This document shows, in pieces, positions 17,698 through 26,491 of a stretch of 64,000 bases of DNA (position 1 is its first letter; each line of letters starts with the position of its first letter). The notes under the pieces were generated by a model that was given only the letters and a program-made list of their open reading frames with translations, was not told where the DNA came from and did no database searches. This stretch comes from Novosphingobium sp. (lineage in GTDB: Bacteria > Pseudomonadota > Alphaproteobacteria > Sphingomonadales > Sphingomonadaceae), in the NCBI GenBank assembly GCA_016719755.1, contig JADJYM010000011.1, positions 124,001 to 188,000 of the forward strand, in the 5' to 3' direction. Made by a program: the position numbers and the translations under genes.

Positions 17698-18372
17698 ATG
17701 GCGCGCAGGCTCCTGCGATTCCAACCGGTTGTTAACGCGGCGGGATTAGCGCTGGTGAGTGCCACCCACCCGCGAGTCAGCCCTTTGACACAACCCTCAC
17801 CCGATCACCTCGCGGCGCTGCACGTCGTGCAGCAAAAGCTGGGGCACTGCGTGCTGCGCCTGCAAGCCTATGAGCTGGGGCTGAAAGAGATCCTGGAGAA
17901 GTGCGATATCGTCGTGACGGCAAAGGGGGTGAAAAAGGATCCGCGACTGCCGGTCAGCACGCTTGGTACGCTCGTCGAGCAGTCGTTCGGCTCGTTGCTG
18001 ACGACCGAGGCAGCGCGTGAACAGGCCGATGCGGGTGACGTGGACCAGCGCGCGCGCTTCCGGGTGCAGATCGAGCTTCCCGAAGACGAGTTCGCGAGGC
18101 TGAAACGCGAGCTGAAAGCCTTCGTTCGCTTGCGCAACAGACTGGTCCATCACTTCCGCAAAGACCATGATCTTGGCAGCCACGAAGGGTGCCAAAGCGC
18201 CGAGGCGGCCCTGAACACAGCTTCCGCCCGGATCGAGCGCCATATCGCCGACCTGCGCAAGTGGGCCGAGGTTTTGCAGAGCACCCAGCAGGCGGTGCTC
18301 GGCTCGGACATGGTTCAGGAATGGGTGAAGACAGGCAGGCTTCCCGACCAAAGTCCCCGATCTGAGCACTGA
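17698..18372 (+). CDS. HEPN-like protein with an R-x4-H motif
   Basis: A roughly 190-225-aa, mainly helical, charged protein of unrecognised family. Its central segment FVRLRNRLVHHF contains RNRLVH, the R-x4-H signature of HEPN domains (codons 18133-18150), many of which are RNases of toxin-antitoxin or defence systems; other HEPN proteins are not toxic. No nucleotidyltransferase (MNT) antitoxin is adjacent; neighbours are housekeeping. The start is uncertain: the ATG at 17698, a GTG at 17756 and a TTG at 17784 are all possible, and none has a convincing ribosome site. The downstream gene converges, with a REP-like palindrome between. Confidence 0.55.
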   Translation: MARRLLRFQPVVNAAGLALVSATHPRVSPLTQPSPDHLAALHVVQQKLGHCVLRLQAYELGLKEILEKCDIVVTAKGVKKDPRLPVSTLGTLVEQSFGSLLTTEAAREQADAGDVDQRARFRVQIELPEDEFARLKRELKAFVRLRNRLVHHFRKDHDLGSHEGCQSAEAALNTASARIERHIADLRKWAEVLQSTQQAVLGSDMVQEWVKTGRLPDQSPRSEH

Positions 18373-18380
18373 CCCCCGCT

Positions 18381-18448
18381 CCGTTCGTGTCGAGCATAGT
18401 CGAGACACGCGGGAGCAATCGTGTCTCGACTATGCTCGACACGAACGG
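18381..18448. repeat. REP-like palindrome, copy 2
   Basis: Perfect inverted repeat with 29-bp arms (18381-18409 and 18420-18448) and a 10-base loop. The arm core is GTGTCGAGC then ATA then GTCGAGACAC, related to copy 1 but with a different centre that is compensated on the other arm. It lies between two convergent genes. Confidence 0.92.
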
Positions 18449-18473
18449 TTGGGATTGGGCGATGCGTTCAGGT

Positions 18474-19313
18474 TCAGATTCGGGGGCTGGAGCCAGCCGC
18501 CACCGGTTCGCTCAGGGCCAGGGCTTCCAGCCGGTCGAGCGCCTGCTCCACTTCCGCGTGGCGGCGGGCCTTGGTCAGCCATGCGCGCGCGGGCGCGCTG
18601 CCGGACAGGCGGGCGACTTCTTCGGCGGCGGCGCTGGTGCGCCCGGCGCGCAGCAGCAGGCGGGCGCGGTCGAGCCGCTGGTCGGGGCTGGTCGCCGTGC
18701 CGGTGCCCTGGTGGATCACGAACAGCGATGCGACCTCGCGGCGCAGGCGGTCCCAGCCGCCTTCCTGCGCGCCGGTGCCGGTGAGGGCCGGGGCGAGGGC
18801 TTCGAGTTCGGTAGCGAGATCGTCCAGCGTCACCGGCGTGGCGGCGGCTTCGATCACGATCCTGACCGCCGCGCCGTCGCTCGCCCCGAAGCGCTGCTGC
18901 AACTGACCGGCAAGATAGCCAAGCGGCATGCCCCGCTCGAACGCGCGGCGCGCGGCGAAGGCGACCATCAGCCCCTGGGCGCGGGCGGTTTCGGCCTGGG
19001 CGGTGCGGGCCGCGCCGTCGATCCGCATGACCTGTGCCTCCAGCGCGCCAACCCGGCCTTCGAGCGGGGCGGTGGCGGGCGGAGCGGTCGGACTGGGTGA
19101 GGGTGCGGGCCGGGCGGCAAGCCGGGTAGGCGGGGGCGCGGCCTGCTCAAGCCCAAGGTCTGACCTGGTCAGACGACCGTCCCAGATCAGCCAGCCCGCC
19201 GCGACGCTGCCGCCGATGAAGGCCAGCAGCATCGCCAGCAGCACCGCGCGGGCGGAAACGCCCATGCGGCGGGGCGGAAGCGGCGCGCGGCTGGAAAGCG
19301 GTTCGTCTGGCAT
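18474..19313 (-). CDS. Mitofilin/HemX-like membrane protein downstream of hemCD
   Basis: A 279-aa protein with a basic N-terminus, one membrane helix at about residues 20-42, a Pro/Ala-rich linker, and a helical region from about residue 80 (EGRVGALEAQVMRIDG, coiled-coil-like) to the end. The layout matches the HemX/mitofilin-like proteins that follow hemD in many proteobacteria; their exact role is unclear. The start at 19313 is chosen since the longer frame only adds shadow sequence from hemD. It follows hemD by 31 bases and probably ends the hemC-hemD transcript. Confidence 0.7.
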   Translation of the reverse strand: MPDEPLSSRAPLPPRRMGVSARAVLLAMLLAFIGGSVAAGWLIWDGRLTRSDLGLEQAAPPPTRLAARPAPSPSPTAPPATAPLEGRVGALEAQVMRIDGAARTAQAETARAQGLMVAFAARRAFERGMPLGYLAGQLQQRFGASDGAAVRIVIEAAATPVTLDDLATELEALAPALTGTGAQEGGWDRLRREVASLFVIHQGTGTATSPDQRLDRARLLLRAGRTSAAAEEVARLSGSAPARAWLTKARRHAEVEQALDRLEALALSEPVAAGSSPRI

Positions 19314-19344
19314 GCGCCGGCAAGTGTCCCCTTCGTCCTGGCGC

Positions 19345-20049
19345 CTAGCGGTTGCGCCCGGGTGGGCCGGGGTCTTGGCACATCTGGCGCGCCAAGGCCA
19401 GCAGCGCGGCATCGCTGGGCAGGGCGGCGGTGGCGACTTCGCCCCAGCCGTCGCCCGCCGCCGCGGCGATGCGCGGCGCCAGCGCGGCGATGCGCAGGGG
19501 CGCGCGGCGGATGCCGTGGGTAACGCACTGGGCGGAAAGGTGCCGCGCGGCTTCGGCGGAATGGACCGCGACCACGGCGGGCGAACGCATCAGGTCGGCC
19601 ATGGCCTGGGGCAGGGGCAGAGCTTCGCTGGCATAGACCACGCGTTCATCAAGGGTGACGCCCTTGGGCAGGGTGAGCGGCACGCGCTCCTCCCCCGCCA
19701 GGCGCAGCAGGTGGCGGTGGCCGTCCTGAAGCAGGGCGAACAGCGATTGCAGCCCGCCGCTGCCAGTGGCGATCACGGTGAAGCCCGCCGCGCGCGCCGC
19801 CTGCGCGGTCGCCTCGCCCACGGCGTAGACCGGCAGGTGCTGCACGGTGGAAAGGGCGCGTCCGGCGTGGCGCAGGGCATTGGCGCTGCCCAGCAGCAGC
19901 GCGTCATGGGTGCCGGGAGCGGGGGCCTGCCAGCTGCGCGGAGCAATGGCGAACAGGGGGAAACCGTGCGCGTCGATCCGTTCCGCCCGGGCCGCCTCCA
20001 CCGTCGCGCTGCAGCCGGGTTCGGGACGGATCACGAGCAGCGGAACCAT
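19345..20049 (-). CDS. hemD: Uroporphyrinogen-III synthase HemD
   Basis: A 234-aa cytosolic enzyme that cyclises hydroxymethylbilane to uroporphyrinogen III with D-ring inversion. The N-terminal VIRPEPGCSATV, the central PVYAVGEATAQAARAAGF and the C-terminal VAVHSAEAARHL segments are the recognisable blocks of this poorly conserved family. Gene order confirms it: it starts nine bases after the hemC stop. Length is normal. Confidence 0.92.
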   Translation of the reverse strand: MVPLLVIRPEPGCSATVEAARAERIDAHGFPLFAIAPRSWQAPAPGTHDALLLGSANALRHAGRALSTVQHLPVYAVGEATAQAARAAGFTVIATGSGGLQSLFALLQDGHRHLLRLAGEERVPLTLPKGVTLDERVVYASEALPLPQAMADLMRSPAVVAVHSAEAARHLSAQCVTHGIRRAPLRIAALAPRIAAAAGDGWGEVATAALPSDAALLALARQMCQDPGPPGRNR

Positions 20050-20058
20050 GGCCGGGCG

Positions 20059-20982
20059 TCACTCCCCCTCGAAATGCTCTCTGATCGCCGGGCTTGCCTG
20101 CGCCAGCAACTGGCGGGCGAGAATGACAGGCCCGGACGAATCGTCCAGCGCAAATTTGTGCGTTGCCTCGGCCCGCTCGCTGCCATCCAGCGTGAAGATC
20201 GCGCTGCGCATGGTCAGCGTGTCCTCGCCGTGGCTGGTCAGCACCGCGATCGGGCTGTGGCAGTTGCCGCCTAGCGCGGCGAGCAGCGCGCGCTCCGCCA
20301 TCAGGGCGGCGCGGCTGGGGGCGTGATCGATGCTGGCGAGCAGGCCGCGCATCGCCTCGTCATCGGCGCGGCATTCGATGGCGATGGCGCCCTGGCCGGG
20401 GGCGGGCAGCCATTCGGCAGGATCGAGCCGCACGCCCAGCTCCGCCTTGCCCAGCCGGTTGAGCCCGGCGGCGGCAAGCAGCGTGGCGTCGGCCTCTCCC
20501 GCCGCAAGCTTGCCCAGCCGGGTGGCGACATTGCCGCGAAACGAGACGACCGTGCAATCGGGCCGCAGGTGCAGGGCCTGGGCGGCGCGGCGCGGGGCGC
20601 TGGTGCCGATCCGCGCGCCCGGCGGCAGGGCGGCGATGCTGTCCGCCCCCAGCAACACGTCGCGCACGTCCTCACGCGGGAGGACGGCGGCGATGGCGAT
20701 CCAGTCCGGTCGCAGCGTTTCCACGTCCTTGGCCGAATGGACCGCGAAGTCGATCTCCCCCGCGTGCAGCCAGGCGTCCAGTTCCTTGGTCCACAGCGCC
20801 TTGCCGCCGATTTCGGCCAGCGGACGATCGAGCACCTTGTCGCCGCTGGCGGTGACGGGGACCAGTTCGACGCGCGCCTGATCCCAGCCGTGCGCCGCGC
20901 ACAGCCGCGCGCGCGTCTCCTCGGCCTGAGCCATGGCGAGGGGGGAGTTTCGGGTACCAAGCTTGAGCGGACGGTCGGTCAT
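20059..20982 (-). CDS. hemC: Porphobilinogen deaminase (hydroxymethylbilane synthase) HemC
   Basis: A 307-aa cytosolic enzyme polymerising four porphobilinogens into hydroxymethylbilane for haem synthesis. Visible signatures are GTRNSPLA near the N-terminus, GKALWTKELD, the HSAKDVE segment, GTSAPRRAAQ, and GGNCHSP with Cys241 that carries the dipyrromethane cofactor. It leads the minus-strand hemC-hemD transcript and is divergent from tsaD, 43 bases away. Identity is secure. Confidence 0.97.
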   Translation of the reverse strand: MTDRPLKLGTRNSPLAMAQAEETRARLCAAHGWDQARVELVPVTASGDKVLDRPLAEIGGKALWTKELDAWLHAGEIDFAVHSAKDVETLRPDWIAIAAVLPREDVRDVLLGADSIAALPPGARIGTSAPRRAAQALHLRPDCTVVSFRGNVATRLGKLAAGEADATLLAAAGLNRLGKAELGVRLDPAEWLPAPGQGAIAIECRADDEAMRGLLASIDHAPSRAALMAERALLAALGGNCHSPIAVLTSHGEDTLTMRSAIFTLDGSERAEATHKFALDDSSGPVILARQLLAQASPAIREHFEGE

Positions 20983-21025
20983 GGCCGCTTGTGCTAAACG
21001 GCAATGTCTCTAAGGGAAAGCCGGG

Positions 21026-22054
21026 ATGGGGATAGTCCTCGGAATTGAATCGTCGTGCGACGAAACCGCGGCTGCGCTGGTCGACAGCGACCGGCGCGTG
21101 CTCGCGCAGCGCATCGCCTCGCAGGACGAGGCGCACCGCCCCTATGGTGGCGTCGTTCCCGAAATTGCCGCCCGCGCCCATGCCGAACGGCTCGCCCCGC
21201 TGATCGAGGCGGTGCTGGAGGAGGCGGGGCTTGGCCTTGCTGATGTCGATGCGATTGCCGCCACCGCCGGGCCGGGGCTGATCGGGGGGGTGATGGTCGG
21301 CCTGGTCACGGCCAAGGCGCTGGCCATGGCCGCGGACAGGCCGCTGATCGCGATCAACCACCTGGAAGGCCACGCGCTTTCCCCGCGCCTGGCCGATGCT
21401 TCGCTGCAATTCCCCTATCTGCTGCTGCTGGTGTCTGGCGGGCATTGCCAGCTGCTGGAAGTGCGCGGAGTGGGCCAGTTCCGCCGCCTGGGCACCACGA
21501 TCGACGACGCGCTGGGCGAGGCGTTCGACAAGACCGCCAAGATCCTGGGGCTGGGTTATCCCGGCGGCCCGGCGGTGGAGCGGCTGGCCTTGCAGGGCGA
21601 TGCGAAAGCCGTCCCCCTGCCGCGCCCGCTGCTGGGCAGCGCGGAGCCGCATTTCTCGTTTGCGGGCCTGAAAAGCGCCGTGCTGCGGGCGAAAGAGGCA
21701 GGCATTCACGCGAATGCCGATATCGCCGCCGCGTTCCAGCAGGCGGCGATCGACTGCGTGATTGACCGCACCCGCAAGGCGCTCGGCATCGCGGAGGCGC
21801 CCACCGCGCTGGTCGTCGCGGGCGGGGTCGCGGCGAACAAGGCGGTGCGCGGCGCGCTGGAGGCATTGGCGGGTCAGCACGGCCTGCCCTTCGTTGCCCC
21901 TCCGCCCGCACTGTGCACGGATAATGCGGCGATGATCGCCTGGGCGGGAATCGAGCGGCTGGGGCAGGACGATCCGCTCGATTTCGTGGCGCGGCCGCGC
22001 TGGCCGCTCGATCCGGATGCGGCGCCGGCGCGCGGAGCAGGGGTAAAGGCATGA
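21026..22054 (+). CDS. tsaD: tRNA N6-adenosine threonylcarbamoyltransferase TsaD
   Basis: A 342-aa ASKHA-fold enzyme that, with TsaB and TsaE, transfers threonylcarbamoyl to A37 of ANN-decoding tRNAs. The N-terminal [10 protein letters not shown], the metal-binding HLEGH (His112, His116), the VSGGHCQL and the C-terminal [12 protein letters not shown] motifs are all present. Length is standard. Its end overlaps the gpsA start by four bases (ATGA). The family was formerly annotated as a glycoprotease (Gcp); TsaD function is well established. Confidence 0.97.
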   Translation: MGIVLGIESSCDETAAALVDSDRRVLAQRIASQDEAHRPYGGVVPEIAARAHAERLAPLIEAVLEEAGLGLADVDAIAATAGPGLIGGVMVGLVTAKALAMAADRPLIAINHLEGHALSPRLADASLQFPYLLLLVSGGHCQLLEVRGVGQFRRLGTTIDDALGEAFDKTAKILGLGYPGGPAVERLALQGDAKAVPLPRPLLGSAEPHFSFAGLKSAVLRAKEAGIHANADIAAAFQQAAIDCVIDRTRKALGIAEAPTALVVAGGVAANKAVRGALEALAGQHGLPFVAPPPALCTDNAAMIAWAGIERLGQDDPLDFVARPRWPLDPDAAPARGAGVKA

Positions 22055-23049
22055 GCGTGAAGATCGGCGTAATCGGCGCGGGGGCCTGGGGCACCGCGCT
22101 GGCCCAGGCGCTGGCCAGCGATGGCAGCGAAGTGCTGCTATGGGCGCGCGAGGCGGAGCTGGTTGCCGAAATCAATGCGCAGCATGCCAACAGCCTGTTC
22201 CTGCCCGGCACGGCGCTGTCCGCGAACATTCGCGCCACCGGCGATCTGGCTGATTTGGCGGTGCTCGATGCCCTGCTGGCGGTGGTTCCGGCTCAGCATC
22301 TCGCCCGCGTCCTGTCCGGGCTGAGCGACGCCCCGCGCGATCTGGTGCTCTGCGCCAAGGGGATCGAGGCGGGCAGCGGGCGGCTGATGGCCGATGTCGC
22401 GCAGGAAGCGGCTCCGTCCGCGCGGATTGCGGTGCTATCCGGGCCGACTTTCGCGCACGAGGTGGCCGCCGGGCTGCCGACCGCCGTCACGCTCGCCTGC
22501 TCGGGCGGGGACGATCAATGGCAACGGCTTGCCCCGCTGATCTCTCGGCCGATGCTGCGCCCCTACTATTCCGACGATGTCATCGGCGCGGAGATCGGCG
22601 GCGCGGTCAAGAACGTGCTCGCCATCGCCTGCGGGGTGGTGGAGGGGCTGAAGCTGGGCCAGAACGCCCGCGCCGCGCTGATCGCGCGCGGCTATGCCGA
22701 AATGCTGCGCTTTGGTCTGGCGCGCGGCGCGCGGGGTGAAACGCTGTCGGGCCTGTGCGGGCTGGGCGATCTGGTGCTGACCTGCTCGTCCACCTCCAGC
22801 CGCAACTTCTCGCTCGGCAAGGCGCTGGGCGAGGGGATGAGCGCGGCCCAGGCGCTGGCCGGCAAGAACAGTGTGGCCGAAGGCGCGGCAACCGCTCCGA
22901 TCCTCAGCGAGCTAGCGGCTCGCGAAGGGATCGCCATGCCGATCGTCGATGCGGTCTGCCGCCTGCTCTCCGGCGAAGTCGCGGCCGGAGAGGTCGTCGC
23001 CCATCTGCTCGCGCGCCCGCTGCGCGCCGAACAGGAAGGCGCGCGGTGA
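22051..23049 (+). CDS. gpsA: NAD(P)H-dependent glycerol-3-phosphate dehydrogenase GpsA
   Basis: A 332-aa cytosolic enzyme reducing dihydroxyacetone phosphate to sn-glycerol 3-phosphate for phospholipid synthesis. The Rossmann motif GAGAWGTAL lies at residues 7-15; the KGIE segment, the [10 protein letters not shown] motif and [12 protein letters not shown] with its catalytic lysine follow, then [11 protein letters not shown]. Length is normal. It overlaps both tsaD and the following flippase gene by four bases, giving a compact three-gene unit. Confidence 0.96.
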   Translation: MSVKIGVIGAGAWGTALAQALASDGSEVLLWAREAELVAEINAQHANSLFLPGTALSANIRATGDLADLAVLDALLAVVPAQHLARVLSGLSDAPRDLVLCAKGIEAGSGRLMADVAQEAAPSARIAVLSGPTFAHEVAAGLPTAVTLACSGGDDQWQRLAPLISRPMLRPYYSDDVIGAEIGGAVKNVLAIACGVVEGLKLGQNARAALIARGYAEMLRFGLARGARGETLSGLCGLGDLVLTCSSTSSRNFSLGKALGEGMSAAQALAGKNSVAEGAATAPILSELAAREGIAMPIVDAVCRLLSGEVAAGEVVAHLLARPLRAEQEGAR

Positions 23050-24521
23050 GCGAAGCCGGGCGCGACGATATCCAGGCACTCGCCAAGGGCGGGCGGACCA
23101 ATTTCTTCGGCTTTCTGCTGCGGCTGGGCGGCACCGCGCCGTTCCTGTTCATCGCCGGGCGGTTCTATGGGGTAGAGGCGCTGGGACGCTATGCCTCGGC
23201 GCTGGTGATCGTCGAACTGATCTCGCAGCTGTGCGTGCTGGGGCAGCGCCGGGGCCTGGCCCAGCGCCTTTCCGAAGACCCGCGCGATGCGCCCCACGTC
23301 ATCGCCGATGCGATGACGCTGACGCTGATGCTGGCGCTGGGCGCGGCGGGGCTGCTCTATCTGTTCCCCGCGCCGATGTTCCCCAGCGGCCAGTTTACCC
23401 AGTGGGACCGGCTGCTGCCGATCGCGCTGGTCGCCAATGCGCTGACCGACATCGCGCTGGCGGCGCTGGCCTATCGCTATAACGTCGGCGCCACGGTGCG
23501 CGCCCGCTCGGTGGTCGAACCCTGGGTGCAGACGCTGTCGGTGGTGGCGTTCCTGTTCGTGCTGCCCGCCGCGGGCCTCGCGCTGTCGTTCATTCTGGCC
23601 AAGCTGGCGGCGCTGGTGGTTGCGCTGTGGCCGCTGATCCGCACCTATGGCCTGCCGCGCCAGTGGCATCCCCACCCGCTGCGGCTGGGGCGGCTGGCGC
23701 TGCTGTCCGCGCCGCTTGCCGTGGCCGACATGGTGGAATGGGGATCGCGCAAGCTGGACGTTGCCCTGCTGGGCTTCTTTACCAGTCCGGCCGCAGTCGG
23801 GGTCTACTATGCCGCGCAGCAGGTCGCTTCGCTGCCGCAGAAGCTGAAAAGCAGCTTCGAGCCGATCCTGGGGCCGGTCATCACCCGCAACCTCAAGGAA
23901 GGCAATCTGGCCGCGATTGCCCAGCAGGTCAGCCAGGTCGGCTTCTGGATCATCGCCGCCCAGGCCGGGATCGCCATGGCGCTGGTAATCCCGGGTGAGG
24001 CGGTGATGGGGCTGGTCGGGCCGAACTTTGTGGGCGGCACCGGCGCGCTGACCTTCCTGCTGATCGCGGAAGTCGCCGCCGCAACCGCCGTGGTGAGTGA
24101 GGCGGCGCTGATCTATGTCGCGCGGCACAAGAACCTGTGGATCTCGCTTTCCACCATCGCGCTTCAGGCGGCGCTGACCGTGGGCGGGATGCTGGCGGTG
24201 CGCGAAATGGGGCTGGGGCCGAATTACAGCGCCGCCGCCGCCGCTGCCGCGCTGTTCATCTCGCTGGGCATGGCCTCGCTGGTCAAGTCCTACGTACTCA
24301 CCCGGATCCTGGGTCAGCCGATCTCGAACTGGCGCTGGGCGTTGATCTGGGCGGCGGCCCCCGCCGCGCTGGTCGGCTGGGCGGTAACCCGGTTCCTGCC
24401 CGAATGGGCCGAACTGATGTTCGGGATTCCGGCGATCCTGTTCGTTTATGGCTTCGTCATCTGGCACCGGGGCTTCGGGCCGGAAGACCGGGTGCTGTTC
24501 CGCAAGAATGTCGGCGCCTGA
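23046..24521 (+). CDS. Polysaccharide/lipid flippase of the MOP superfamily (Wzx-like)
   Basis: A 491-aa polytopic inner-membrane protein with about twelve or more hydrophobic helices along its length. The N-terminal GGRTNFFGFLLRLGG followed by AGRFYGVEALGRY resembles polysaccharide-biosynthesis flippases (RfbX/Wzx), which move lipid-linked sugars across the inner membrane. It starts with GTG in a four-base overlap with gpsA; the frame open upstream is a gpsA shadow. No glycosyltransferase genes are adjacent, so the transported lipid is unknown. Confidence 0.75.
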   Translation: MSEAGRDDIQALAKGGRTNFFGFLLRLGGTAPFLFIAGRFYGVEALGRYASALVIVELISQLCVLGQRRGLAQRLSEDPRDAPHVIADAMTLTLMLALGAAGLLYLFPAPMFPSGQFTQWDRLLPIALVANALTDIALAALAYRYNVGATVRARSVVEPWVQTLSVVAFLFVLPAAGLALSFILAKLAALVVALWPLIRTYGLPRQWHPHPLRLGRLALLSAPLAVADMVEWGSRKLDVALLGFFTSPAAVGVYYAAQQVASLPQKLKSSFEPILGPVITRNLKEGNLAAIAQQVSQVGFWIIAAQAGIAMALVIPGEAVMGLVGPNFVGGTGALTFLLIAEVAAATAVVSEAALIYVARHKNLWISLSTIALQAALTVGGMLAVREMGLGPNYSAAAAAAALFISLGMASLVKSYVLTRILGQPISNWRWALIWAAAPAALVGWAVTRFLPEWAELMFGIPAILFVYGFVIWHRGFGPEDRVLFRKNVGA

Positions 24522-24577
24522 TTGCGGGAAAGGCCGCGCGCGGCTAACGCGGAGGTCCACAGGCAGGAGGTGCGGCA

Positions 24578-25162
24578 ATGATGGCGACGGTTGAGGCAGA
24601 CTGGCTGATCTATGCGGGCGTTGCGGTGGTCGCGCTGCTGATCGCCTGGTGGCTCTATGCCCGCGCCAGCACCGCGCCGAAGCGGCGGGACTACAAGCCC
24701 GATGTGCTGAGCGAGGGGGCTGAGCCCGCGCAGCGCAACCAGGCGCTGATCGATGCGCCGCCCGCCGCGCAGATCATCACCCCCGCGCCCCATGGCGCGA
24801 TGATGGCCGGCGTGGCCGAGATCGTTGCCGTGACCGCGCAGGACGAGGTCGAGGAGGTTGAGGCCCGCGCCGCCGAAATGGAAGTGGTGCCCGAGGTGGA
24901 GGAAGCCCCTGCGCCAGCCGCCGCTGGCGACGACCTGTCGAAGATCAAGGGGTTGGGACCGAAGCTGCAGAAGCTGCTGCCGCAGCTTGGCCTTACCACC
25001 TATGCCCAGATCGCCGCGCTGAGCGAGGCGGACCTTGATGATCTGGATGGCAAACTGGGCGCCTTCGCCGGCCGCCCGCGCCGCGATGCGTGGGTCGAAC
25101 AGGCCAAGCTGCTTGCGAGCGGCGATGTCGGCGGCTTTGAGGGGAAGTTCGGCAAGCTCTAG
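24578..25162 (+). CDS. Membrane-anchored helix-hairpin-helix protein
   Basis: A 194-aa protein with one N-terminal membrane helix (about residues 10-28), an acidic low-complexity linker (roughly 85-118), and a C-terminal helix-hairpin-helix domain of the kind also found in NuoE-linked and ribosomal-L21-linked fusions: DDLSKIKGLGPKLQKLL followed by TYAQIAALSEADLDDLD. The domain suggests nucleic-acid or protein binding near the membrane, but no specific function is known. It follows the flippase gene by 56 bases. Confidence 0.7.
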   Translation: MMATVEADWLIYAGVAVVALLIAWWLYARASTAPKRRDYKPDVLSEGAEPAQRNQALIDAPPAAQIITPAPHGAMMAGVAEIVAVTAQDEVEEVEARAAEMEVVPEVEEAPAPAAAGDDLSKIKGLGPKLQKLLPQLGLTTYAQIAALSEADLDDLDGKLGAFAGRPRRDAWVEQAKLLASGDVGGFEGKFGKL

Positions 25163-25180
25163 GCGGCAAACGTCGTCCGC

Positions 25181-25240
25181 TTCCCGTTCGTGTCGAGCTT
25201 GTCGAGACACGTTGGCGCGCGCGCGCACCGGAACGGGGAA
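25181..25240. repeat. REP-like palindrome, copy 3 (decayed right arm)
   Basis: The 21-base left arm at 25190-25210 is identical to the left arm of copy 1. The right arm is missing its core; the outer TTCCCGTTC still pairs with GAACGGGGAA at 25231-25240 with one bulge, and an alternating GC tract occupies the middle. It lies between the convergent HhH-protein and namZ genes. Confidence 0.75.
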
Positions 25241-25255
25241 GCGCCGTCTGGCCCC

Positions 25256-26491
25256 TCAGTAAAGCAGCCAGCGCTGGGCCGATGCCCTGAACCGCTCGCA
25301 GGCATAGCTCCATGGCCCGGCCATCGCGGCGGGGTTTTCGCCCGCCATCAGCATGGTCCGCACCCGGCTTTCGCCCATCAGCAGGTCAAGGAACGGCGGC
25401 TTTCCCCCGGTCACCGCGAAGTCCCGGGGGTAGAGCCGGTGCAGCACCGCCAGCAGGGTCAGGCCGGTGTGCAGCGGGGCATAGCGGCCCAACCCGGTCC
25501 GCTCCAGCCGCACTCCCTGACAGGGCTGTCCGGCATATTTCGAGGCATCGGGCGTGAATGCGGCGGGCACGAAGCGCACTGCGTCCAGCCCTTCCCGGTT
25601 CAGCGCTTTCGCTAGCGCCGCCGCGTCGATCCACGGCGCGCCGATCAGTTCGAACGGGGCCGGGGTGCCGCGCCCTTCGGACAGGTTGGTGCCTTCCAGC
25701 AGCACGGTCGCCGGATAGGCCAGCAGCGCGCCCGCGCTGCGCAGGTTGGGGGAGGGGCGCGCGAAAGGCAGGCCGCCCGCGCCGAACACCTCCGTCCCCA
25801 TCCGCCGCTGCCATCCGGTCATAGCCACTACGGTCAGCCGCGCGGGCGCGGGCAGGGCTGCATTTGCCAGCCGCGCAAGCTCGCCCATGGTCAGGCCGTG
25901 GCGCAGCGGCACCGGCAGCGCGGCAACATGGGACATCAGCTCGGGCCGGGGCAGCGGGCCTTCCATCCTCAGGCCGCCAAGCGGGTTGGGCCGGTCCAGC
26001 ACCAGCGCTTCCACGCCCGCCGACGCGCAGGCCTTCAGGCAATCGGCCATGGTCGCGGCGTAGGTGAAGCAGCGCAGGCCGACATCCTGCAGGTCGATCA
26101 CCAGCGCGTCGAGGCCGGTCAGGTCCGGGTGGCGGCGCGCGCCGTAAAGGCTCTGCACCGGCAGGCCGGTGGCCGCGTCGCGCCCGTCTGCCACCGCCTC
26201 GCCCGCAGCGGCGGCGCCGGTCAGCCCATGTTCGGGCGAGAACAGCCGCGCCAGCGTGACGCCCGGCAGCGCCGCCAGCCGGTCCACCCCGCGCGCACCG
26301 GTCCGATCGATCCCGGCGGCGTGGGTGAGCAGGCCGATCCGCTTGCCCCGGATCAGGTCGGCACGGTCGGACAGCAGGCGATCGAGCCCGGTGCGTAGCA
26401 GCGGCGGCTTCAGGCTAAAGGCAGGAGAGGCCAGCAGCGCCGCCCCGCCGGACAGGATAGCTCCTCGGCGGGAAAGGGTCAGCGCCCCCAC
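25256..26491 (-). CDS. namZ: DUF1343 family exo-beta-N-acetylmuramidase NamZ-like
   Basis: A 411-aa exported protein of the DUF1343 (GH171) family; the characterised member NamZ removes terminal MurNAc from peptidoglycan fragments, so a cell-wall recycling role is likely. Visible family blocks are [43 protein letters not shown] and DRPNPLGG. The N-terminus [18 protein letters not shown] looks like a Tat-type or long Sec signal. It overlaps the uvrB C-terminal codons by 13 bases and may be co-transcribed with uvrB. Confidence 0.88.
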   Translation of the reverse strand: MGALTLSRRGAILSGGAALLASPAFSLKPPLLRTGLDRLLSDRADLIRGKRIGLLTHAAGIDRTGARGVDRLAALPGVTLARLFSPEHGLTGAAAAGEAVADGRDAATGLPVQSLYGARRHPDLTGLDALVIDLQDVGLRCFTYAATMADCLKACASAGVEALVLDRPNPLGGLRMEGPLPRPELMSHVAALPVPLRHGLTMGELARLANAALPAPARLTVVAMTGWQRRMGTEVFGAGGLPFARPSPNLRSAGALLAYPATVLLEGTNLSEGRGTPAPFELIGAPWIDAAALAKALNREGLDAVRFVPAAFTPDASKYAGQPCQGVRLERTGLGRYAPLHTGLTLLAVLHRLYPRDFAVTGGKPPFLDLLMGESRVRTMLMAGENPAAMAGPWSYACERFRASAQRWLLY

